Assembly (NCBI RefSeq): GCF_009495355.1
Contig: NZ_VZAD01000040.1
Span: 20,050-84,049, forward strand
Reading direction: 5' to 3'
From: Segatella copri
GTDB taxonomy: Bacteria; Bacteroidota; Bacteroidia; Bacteroidales; Bacteroidaceae
Length of the DNA: 64,000 bases
The notes below the pieces were generated by a model that saw only the letters and a list, made by a program, of their open reading frames with translations, had not been told where the DNA came from and did no database searches. Position numbers and translations under genes: made by a program. Shown piece by piece: positions 58,394 to 64,000 of the stretch. Position 1 is the first letter of the stretch. Each line of letters starts with the position of its first letter.

Positions 58394-58469
58394 CAAAATT
58401 ATGCAAATCTTGCCAAAGTAGCGCCTTTTGCTTGACTTAAATCAAGAAAATTACATGCAAACGTTTGCA
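58394..58469 (-). promoter_or_regulatory. lacI promoter with LacI-type operator upstream
   Basis: The -7 box TAATTTTG is at 58394-58401 (minus strand) and the palindrome TGCAAACGTTTGCA at 58456-58469, centre 61.5 bp upstream. No TTTG is at the normal -33 position, which fits an activator-dependent promoter. Confidence 0.7.
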
Positions 58470-58541
58470 CAATAAAAGCAAAAGTACAACAAAATCTCTA
58501 AAAAACCAAATGATTATAAGGAAATCAACTTCCCTTAACTT

Positions 58542-58935
58542 CCACATTTGCGAAAGTTCAGTATAGAGCCCACTTAAAAAAGTCATTTTTGATAATTTCT
58601 TCATATGAAACCATCTGATAATCAAATGGCATGTTGTAGGGAAAAGAACCAAAAACTACTTTTTAAAGTGGACTCGTAGTTGAAGTTTCGCAAATTTTGC
58701 CCCACACGCCCTGAAGGGGCAGAAGCTCTTAGCCCAGGGCATCGCCCTGGGTTGTTTGGGGCGGTAACCTGTCGCCCTGTAAGGGCAAAAGCTTTAAAAC
58801 TCCAGGCAATATATAAAGCTGTTGCCCTTACAGGGCGCATTGCTGATTGCCATTATACCCAGGGCGATGCCCTGGGCTAAGAGCTTTTGGGCCTTCAGCC
58901 CGTACTTGAACCACATGCGAAAGTTCAGTATATCA
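58542..58935. repeat. Composite cruciform-forming repeat element
   Basis: The element is bounded by direct copies of CACAT..GCGAAAGTTCAGTATA (58544-58564, and about 58911-58932). Inside are: an 18-bp inverted repeat of GAGCCCACTT (58566-58583, 58658-58675), and a large palindrome whose core arms are 30-bp perfect complements (58723-58752, 58857-58886; AGCTCTTAGCCCAGGGCATC), with further pairing outward to GAAGTTTCGCA / TGCGAAAGTTC. A smaller stem, GCCCTTACAGGGC-like, sits in the loop. The left flank CTTAACTTCCACATTTGCGAAAG resembles the end of the 34.9/46.4-kb repeats. No coding content is supported. Confidence 0.8.
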
Positions 58936-58938
58936 TAG

Positions 58939-59214
58939 TCAAAACAAATCGCTATGAGTTCCATTGTTGAGAAACAGCAAAGTTAGTTTTTCATCGTTTT
59001 GTTCCCATAGCATCAACCAATCTGGAGTTATGTGGCATTCCCAAATGCCCTCCAGGTTTCCATGAAGTTTATGCGATTTATATGATGGAGGTAGTTTACC
59101 ATCATTAGCTAATTTCTCTACAGCTTTTTCTATTAAAGTAGGATCTAACCCACGTTTCACTCCTTTTCGCAGAGACTTTTTAAATCTGTTTGTAAAGTCA
59201 ATAGAGTATTTCAT
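58939..59214 (-). CDS. YafQ/RelE-family toxin
   Basis: A 91-residue mRNA-interferase-like toxin. It reads MKYSIDFTNRFKKSLRKGVKRGLDPTLIEKAVEKLANDGKLPPSYKSHKLHGNLEGIWECHITPDWLMLW, with the YafQ signatures YKSHKLHGNLEG and ECHITPDWLMLW; the catalytic residues of the family (His, Asp, Phe) lie in SHKLHG, ITPDW and the terminal GTHSDLF. The start at 59214 gives an ATGA overlap with the antitoxin stop; a GTG three codons upstream is less likely. Paired with 59211-59417. Confidence 0.93.
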   Translation of the reverse strand: MKYSIDFTNRFKKSLRKGVKRGLDPTLIEKAVEKLANDGKLPPSYKSHKLHGNLEGIWECHITPDWLMLWEQNDEKLTLLFLNNGTHSDLF

Positions 59215-59417
59215 TCCAAGCACTGTTTGATTAAATCGTGAGCATCTTTTGCATGAAATACTCTGCCTGCTTTAACATCTTCCATGGCTTCTTTAATGCC
59301 ACTTTTCTTTTCGGCTTGAATAACCCATCCAAACTTCTTTGCCAGTTCCTTTAATAACTTGAAATCAACTTGCGGAACAGTTATAGTTGTTGTTATATTA
59401 TTTATAGTTACATCCAT
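59211..59417 (-). CDS. Antitoxin partner of the YafQ-type toxin
   Basis: A 68-residue protein (MDVTINNITTTITVPQVDFKLLKELAKKFGW ... DVKAGRVFHAKDAHDLIKQCLE). The N-terminus is short and beta-like and the C-terminus helical, as in antitoxins that wrap the toxin. It overlaps the toxin start by 4 bp and has its own promoter. The exact DNA-binding fold is not recognised; its position and overlap define it. Confidence 0.85.
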   Translation of the reverse strand: MDVTINNITTTITVPQVDFKLLKELAKKFGWVIQAEKKSGIKEAMEDVKAGRVFHAKDAHDLIKQCLE

Positions 59418-59452
59418 ATTGTTTTATTTTTAATGTTATTTCTAATTTCCCG

Positions 59453-59483
59453 CAAAGATACGACTTTTCCTTGTAACTTCCAA
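59453..59483 (-). promoter_or_regulatory. Promoter of the toxin-antitoxin pair
   Basis: TTG at 59481-59483, 20 bp, TATCTTTG at 59453-59460 on the minus strand, about 50 bp downstream of the susF terminator. Confidence 0.75.
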
Positions 59484-59524
59484 GGTTTTTGGGAAAAATA
59501 CTTGAAAAGGATGAGGAGAAAGAA

Positions 59525-59558
59525 AAAAATAGGCGACTCTCGGAATTGAGAGCCGCCT
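59525..59558 (-). terminator. Rho-independent terminator of the susCDEF operon
   Basis: Stem AGGCGGCTCTC / GAGAGTCGCCT (one mismatch) followed by ATTTTTTTC on the minus strand, 33 bp after susF. Confidence 0.9.
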
Positions 59559-59590
59559 ATAATTTTAAGTTTATTTGATGAAGTAAATGC

Positions 59591-60991
59591 TTACTTCTTA
59601 GTCATCACACATTTAGCAAAGCCTTCAGCCCAAGCATAAAGCTTGATGTCGTAAGTACCTGCTTCTACAGTGATGTTTCCACCATTCTTTGTTGTGAGGT
59701 TATCTAATTCTCCACCCCAACTGAGAGCCCAATCGTCGTTGGCGCGGAACTTAATTTCACCAGCACTCAATGTGATGTTCTTAACTTCCCAGTAGCCATT
59801 AACTTCCTTGGTATCCTTATTATAAGGAACGTAAGTCATATCTACGTCTGAATCCCAACCATTAGGTGATGCGCTACCAATGATTCCAATAGATGTAATA
59901 GGAGTCAGAGTGTAAGTTCTCTCAGATAAGTCAACATCTACCTGATAGTAACCTTCAGGTTCTGTCATTACTATGTTACCAGCATCAGGTGCTGTGGAGA
60001 AGTTCTCACCATAGCCAGTACCACTCCAGTCTGGCGCTGTTGTGAACTTAAATCCGTTCTGATTGAGGTACATGAAACCTGTGAAGTGTACACCATCATC
60101 ACCTGCGAGATAGTCATATCCATCCCAGCCGTTAGCATCGCCCTTCATATAGAGGATAGGCTTGCCTACAGAGTAAGACAGGTTGTTCATGTCGAGAGTT
60201 ACAATCCATGTACCAGCACCTGCAATAACCATGGACTGTGGAGTACCCCAGCTGTCGCCAGTATAATAGATTGTACCAGAAGCATCTGCGCTACCGTCTT
60301 TCTCGCAACCCATGACACCTTTGTTGATGACATCCCAGTTGTTGCTTTCGAACTTGCTGCCTTCGTAGAACTTGAAGTAGTTCTTGTCTTTCTCTGTGGT
60401 GACCTTGAGCTGATAAACACCATCAGAAACTTTGGTCATCCATACAGGGCTTTTTGCATCCCAGCCATTTCCGTTTACTTCACCGAGCATGTAGTAGCCA
60501 TTCTCGTCGATAGCAGGAGTTGGGGTTGGCTTAAGTTTACCTGTAGTCTTACCTACGGTATTGATGGTAACAGCATCGCCTGATGCCAAATTGACAGAAA
60601 CCTTTGACTCAACGTTGATGTCACGAGCAACGCTTGCGCGTGATTTATTCTGTTTGCAGAGAATCTTCTCCAATTCGGTTGCATTTACCTGAATGTTGTT
60701 GCCAATGATTTCGCCGCTTTCAATAGCCTCACCATTTACTTTCAAGTCTATCAGTGTGTAACCTGAAACATTGGCATCTGTCGAGTTGACTGTGACGAGG
60801 TTGATGACTCCGTCTTCGTCAGGCATATTACATTCTGCTTCAGGACCCGCTGTAAAGGTGATACCATATTTGGCAGCTGAGGCTTCCTGTGGATTGGTCT
60901 GAGGATTAGCCCAATCGTCGTAGTCGCCGTTGCAGCTGGCAAGTGATACACTTGCCAAGACTGCTAAGCTATATAAAAATGTCTTTTTCAT
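59591..60991 (-). CDS. susF: SusF-like outer membrane starch-binding lipoprotein
   Basis: A 466-residue lipoprotein (signal MKKTFLYSLAVLASVSLASC, lipidated Cys20). An N-terminal Ig-like domain is followed by three starch-binding modules in a row: GYYMLGEVNGNGWDAKSPVWM (~165-275), PILYMKGDANGWDGYDYLAGD (~278-365) and IGIIGSASPNGWDSDVDMTYV (~370-460). The repeated NGWD and KFRAND/FKFYEGS text is the carbohydrate-binding face. SusF keeps starch at the cell surface. It lies 17 bp after susE. Three modules are the normal number for SusF. Confidence 0.92.
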   Translation of the reverse strand: MKKTFLYSLAVLASVSLASCNGDYDDWANPQTNPQEASAAKYGITFTAGPEAECNMPDEDGVINLVTVNSTDANVSGYTLIDLKVNGEAIESGEIIGNNIQVNATELEKILCKQNKSRASVARDINVESKVSVNLASGDAVTINTVGKTTGKLKPTPTPAIDENGYYMLGEVNGNGWDAKSPVWMTKVSDGVYQLKVTTEKDKNYFKFYEGSKFESNNWDVINKGVMGCEKDGSADASGTIYYTGDSWGTPQSMVIAGAGTWIVTLDMNNLSYSVGKPILYMKGDANGWDGYDYLAGDDGVHFTGFMYLNQNGFKFTTAPDWSGTGYGENFSTAPDAGNIVMTEPEGYYQVDVDLSERTYTLTPITSIGIIGSASPNGWDSDVDMTYVPYNKDTKEVNGYWEVKNITLSAGEIKFRANDDWALSWGGELDNLTTKNGGNITVEAGTYDIKLYAWAEGFAKCVMTKK

Positions 60992-61008
60992 TTTGCTTTC
61001 ATCTTAAA

Positions 61009-62199
61009 TTATCTAACTTCTGCTTTATTTGTATCAAAGTTGACATACAACTTCTTGCCAGGGGCGGTAGTTACAGAGTAATCAGGACCCATGGTCTCAG
61101 CCCAGTTGTTTGGCATATCATATTTACGCCAGAACACTTCGCCATTGTGAACAGTGAACTCTGTACTATACCAGTCGAGGCTACCGACCTTGACAGATAC
61201 GCGAAGCTCTGTGCTGGCAGTGAATGCAGGAGATACCCATTCGCCATTTGGATCGTCTGGAGGTGTCAGAGCTGTATCATCGGCAAAGCCCCAATCGCTT
61301 TGACCAATACAAGCACCAATCAGGTATACCTGAGTCTTGTAAACAGTCAGTGTCCAGTTGATATTCTTCTTGTCTTCAGTGATTTTACCCTTGAAGTGGA
61401 GAGTGTACCAACCTGCGTTGGCTACCTTGATATTTTGTTCCTTACCTTCAGTGATACCAGCATCGGCTTTATCATCGATGGTGATGCGGTCGTAGCCACG
61501 GTAGTCATTGTTTTCAGTACCCCACTTGAACTCACCACCTGCAGGCAAGTAAACGATACCATAGTAGTTGCCAGCTACACCTTGTACCTGTGGAATAGGC
61601 TTCCAACTCTGCCATGGAGTCTGGATAGAGCTACCTATCAAGTAGAGATTATCGGTGAACTTCGCATCAGGAGCCTGATAGACAGCCTTGACAGAAGGCA
61701 GGGTAATAACATTTGAGAAAGTTTCTCCTAAATAGGACGATGCTGCAACGCGAATCACACCACGAAGACGAATGTAAATTGGCATATCTTCGGGAACACT
61801 TGCATCTGGATTGGCAGCCTTGAAGAGTGATACCACAGCATCGTTTACTTCGGAAGCTATGTATTCCAATCTGCTTGCATCTGAGGATGGTGTTGCCAAC
61901 TCAACATGAGAGGCTGTAGCATCGCTGACAAATGCAGGGTCGATAGATACCTGTGCATAGTACGTCACAGAGTAAGGCACTCCACCATAATTTGGCTGAG
62001 AGCATGTCAATACCAAGCTTTTTGCACTGGAGAGGTCGTAGGTATTGTTTTCTGCAAGAGCAGGAGTGTTCAATACAAATCCATCCGCAAGATGACTCAG
62101 GTCCAATGTAGGGTTGCTGTCTCTGTCTTCATCGCAGGATGTAAAGAGCAAAGGGAGTACCAATGCCGGCAGCAACATGAATTTGAATATTTTTTTCAT
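61009..62199 (-). CDS. susE: SusE-like outer membrane starch-binding lipoprotein
   Basis: A 396-residue lipoprotein (MKKIFKFMLLPALVLPLLFTSC, Cys22). Its N-terminal SusE domain (LSHLADGFVLNTPALAENNTYDLSSAKSLVLTCSQPNYGG) is followed by two starch-binding modules (NLYLIGSSIQTPWQSWKPI; VYLIGACIGQSDWGFADDT). It lies 38 bp after susD and 17 bp before susF. It should bind starch at the surface alongside SusD and SusF. Confidence 0.92.
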   Translation of the reverse strand: MKKIFKFMLLPALVLPLLFTSCDEDRDSNPTLDLSHLADGFVLNTPALAENNTYDLSSAKSLVLTCSQPNYGGVPYSVTYYAQVSIDPAFVSDATASHVELATPSSDASRLEYIASEVNDAVVSLFKAANPDASVPEDMPIYIRLRGVIRVAASSYLGETFSNVITLPSVKAVYQAPDAKFTDNLYLIGSSIQTPWQSWKPIPQVQGVAGNYYGIVYLPAGGEFKWGTENNDYRGYDRITIDDKADAGITEGKEQNIKVANAGWYTLHFKGKITEDKKNINWTLTVYKTQVYLIGACIGQSDWGFADDTALTPPDDPNGEWVSPAFTASTELRVSVKVGSLDWYSTEFTVHNGEVFWRKYDMPNNWAETMGPDYSVTTAPGKKLYVNFDTNKAEVR

Positions 62200-62237
62200 A
62201 ATTGATTTCTTTTAAATTAAATCTTGTTTCCTAACAA

Positions 62238-63929
62238 TTAGTATTTTGGGTTCTGTGTCATGTTAGGGTTGTTCTTAATCTCGTCGCCAGGGATAGGATA
62301 GATATTGCATTTTGCTGGAATACCTTGACCATTTTCAGAACCACCCTTGAAACTCCAGAGATACTTAGAACCTGTGAACAAGCCAAAGCGAACCAAGTCG
62401 GAACGACGGCGGCCTTCCATATAGAACTCACGGCACCATTCATCGATAAGGGTCTGCTCATCTACTGATGAAGCTTTTATCTGACGATTGGCACGGTCCT
62501 GAACCTTCAGGATGTCTTCCAAACCATCCTGACTGCCGTTGAGACGATACTTGGCTTCTGCACGGGTCAGATAGATTTCTGCCAAGCGGAACACAGGGAA
62601 GTCGGTATCTGAAAATTTCTGATGGTGCTGTGCTGTACCGTCTGCATGGAGGTTGGTCCACTTAACGAAAGACGCACCATTCAGAGGGCCTGTAATAGCA
62701 TCACCTGGTGTTAGAGTACGTACCTTGTCACTGCATCCACCGATACCCATATAGAACAGGGCGCGGTCGTCTTTAGCCTGTGCCACTACGTCGGCAGTAC
62801 TGATACCTTTTTCGTTATCCTTTGCAATCACCTGATCTTTTGATGGATTGGACAAAAGATCCTCATCGGTAGCCTTAGGAATATCCCCGTTAGGGAAGAA
62901 CTTCTTTACCAAGTCTACACGTGCAAACAGACACTTCCATGGGTCACTTGTGCTTGCATAAGGCATGCCAGATATGGTAGAAGCATTTACGAGGTATGAA
63001 GTTCCTGCATAAGCGCGAGTCTTTACACCATCCTGACGGATAGGGAAGATAATTTCCTTCATGGCCTCTGGGTTGCAGTCATTGTCGCCCATGAACAACT
63101 GCTGGTAACCGCTGTAACCGTTCTTTTCTGCACGGCAAAGATTGTATTTACCTTCGCCTTCACCTACGTTGTTGAGAATCTTGTCGCAATAATCGATAGC
63201 CTTCTGGTAGTCCTTTACCTGACCATCGGTATAAACGGCAGAGTTAAGAGCCAAGCGGGCATGGAGAGCATAAGCTGCACCACGGTCAGCACGCCCGAAA
63301 TTCTCACTATTATTATAAGCACCCACCTCAGCCATCAGAGGCTCGATGGTAGTCAGCTCATTATCCAACCACTCGTAGAGTTCCTTGCCACTTTTCTCGG
63401 TAGGGAGATTGTTGTCGAAGGTATCCTTGAAAGGAGCCTTGCGATACAGGTCAAGGAAATAATAGTAGTTCAATGCACGGAGGAAGCGAACTTCTGCGAT
63501 CTTATCCTCACTCAGGCTACCAGACTGCTCAGAAATAAAGAAGTTGTACTGGTTGATGTTATAACTGAGTCGTTGATATGCCCAGTTAACACGCACATTA
63601 TTCTTGTCCCAATCCATGGTGGTGATTTGAGCAATACCATCATTTTCCTGATAAGCCCACAAAGTTTCGTCTGTCATCAACTCTTCCAGGTTGAACACTG
63701 TACGGATAAATCCGGTTTCACCCTCGTTGCCACTTATATCTGCTAAACCATCAGGACCTTTCTGACCTGTAAGACCAAGGGTAGCATACTGCTTAGCCAA
63801 GAGCCCCTCTACCGTATATGTTTGGTGATTAAGTGGGTCAACCGACTTGATGTTCAGTTCGTCTGCGCAAGAGACAAAGCCCATGCACAACATACTTGCC
63901 ATTGCAGTCTTTATAAATATCTTTTTCAT
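62238..63929 (-). CDS. susD: SusD-like starch-binding lipoprotein
   Basis: A 563-residue surface lipoprotein (MKKIFIKTAMASMLCMGFVSC, Cys21) that caps the SusC barrel and delivers maltooligosaccharides. It shows the RagB/SusD pattern: N-terminal DPLNHQTYTVEGLLAKQYATLGL, tetratricopeptide-like helices (KIAEVRFLRALNYYYFLDLYRKAPF; RADRGAAYALHARLALNSAVY), and the C-terminal VFRLAEIYLTRAEAKYRLNG with WCREFYMEGRRRSDLVRFGLF. It starts 20 bp after the susC stop. Confidence 0.96.
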   Translation of the reverse strand: MKKIFIKTAMASMLCMGFVSCADELNIKSVDPLNHQTYTVEGLLAKQYATLGLTGQKGPDGLADISGNEGETGFIRTVFNLEELMTDETLWAYQENDGIAQITTMDWDKNNVRVNWAYQRLSYNINQYNFFISEQSGSLSEDKIAEVRFLRALNYYYFLDLYRKAPFKDTFDNNLPTEKSGKELYEWLDNELTTIEPLMAEVGAYNNSENFGRADRGAAYALHARLALNSAVYTDGQVKDYQKAIDYCDKILNNVGEGEGKYNLCRAEKNGYSGYQQLFMGDNDCNPEAMKEIIFPIRQDGVKTRAYAGTSYLVNASTISGMPYASTSDPWKCLFARVDLVKKFFPNGDIPKATDEDLLSNPSKDQVIAKDNEKGISTADVVAQAKDDRALFYMGIGGCSDKVRTLTPGDAITGPLNGASFVKWTNLHADGTAQHHQKFSDTDFPVFRLAEIYLTRAEAKYRLNGSQDGLEDILKVQDRANRQIKASSVDEQTLIDEWCREFYMEGRRRSDLVRFGLFTGSKYLWSFKGGSENGQGIPAKCNIYPIPGDEIKNNPNMTQNPKY

Positions 63930-63949
63930 AATTGTCTCCTTTTTGTATT

Positions 63950-64000
63950 TTAGAAGTTAAGATTCAAACCAAGTTGGAAGCTTATTGGACGTGGGTAAGG
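63950..64000 (-). CDS. susC: SusC-like TonB-dependent transporter, C-terminal end only
   Basis: The right edge holds the last 16 codons of a minus-strand frame, PYPRPISFQLGLNLNF and a stop at 63950-63952. YPRPxSFQLGLNLNF is the usual end of SusC-type outer membrane transporters, with terminal phenylalanine. Its position directly before susD supports this; the body of the gene is off window. Confidence 0.85.
   Translation of the reverse strand, partial: PYPRPISFQLGLNLNF

Noticed and set aside
58622..58880. Open frames on both strands across the cruciform element
   Set aside because: They arise from the palindromic repeat, which is open on both strands; the proteins are mirror-like translations of repeat DNA.

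Overview
The window looks like a chromosomal segment of a Bacteroidales gut bacterium, most likely Prevotella/Segatella (copri-like). This is inferred from a nearly complete starch utilisation (Sus) locus, a protein ending in a type IX secretion sorting domain, DUF4876/DUF6850/DUF5020/DUF6377-type proteins, single-chain PurL, and promoters of the Bacteroidetes form (TTTG, about 19-20 bp, TAnnTTTG). No tRNA, rRNA, CRISPR array or complete insertion sequence was found.

Layout. 1-2400: the end of a restriction-modification gene with a TaqI-like specificity domain, an extra in-frame specificity fragment, an opposed specificity cassette with no methyltransferase part, and a small serine recombinase; together they look like a DNA-inversion (phase-variable) restriction locus. 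2.5-5 kb: dnaK and a small conserved protein. 5.2-15.5 kb: a five-gene minus-strand operon (TonB-dependent receptor, DUF4876 lipoprotein, DUF6850 beta-barrel, secreted type IX cargo, M16 peptidase) of unknown substrate. 15.7-20.2 kb: tex and a sensor kinase/response regulator pair. 20.2-21.2 kb: a gene-poor stretch with a candidate small RNA and a striking palindromic tandem repeat. 21.2-22.8 kb: an XRE regulator and icd. 23-27.8 kb: a TPP-riboswitch-controlled thiamine operon thiD-thiE-thiC-thi4-thiE/tenI, which uses a Thi4-type thiazole synthase instead of thiSGFH. 28-36.6 kb: an OmpA-like lipoprotein, purL, a split chromate transporter, a small lipoprotein, rmuC.

37.2-44.7 kb is a defence island on the minus strand: XRE regulator, Fic, type III methyltransferase (Mod), type III helicase/nuclease (Res), then a second, atypical Fic protein. 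A candidate operator sits inside the island's promoter, as for controller proteins of other restriction systems.

44.9-64 kb is the starch locus, entirely on the minus strand: susC (3' end only), susD, susE and susF from the right edge, then a YafQ-type toxin/antitoxin pair, a LacI-type regulator with an MFS/GPH sugar transporter, malQ, susB (GH97), pullulanase, a SusA-like GH13 enzyme, a DUF5020 porin-like protein and a broken DUF6377 gene. LacI-type palindromes lie 61.5-62.5 bp upstream of the -7 box in three promoters (lacI, malQ, susB). This constant spacing suggests the regulator activates rather than represses.

Repeats are prominent between genes: a 21-bp palindromic array at 20.8 kb, a palindromic array before purL, a ~150-bp dispersed element in two opposite copies (34.9 and 46.4 kb), and a cruciform-forming element at 58.7 kb whose flank shares an end motif with the dispersed element.
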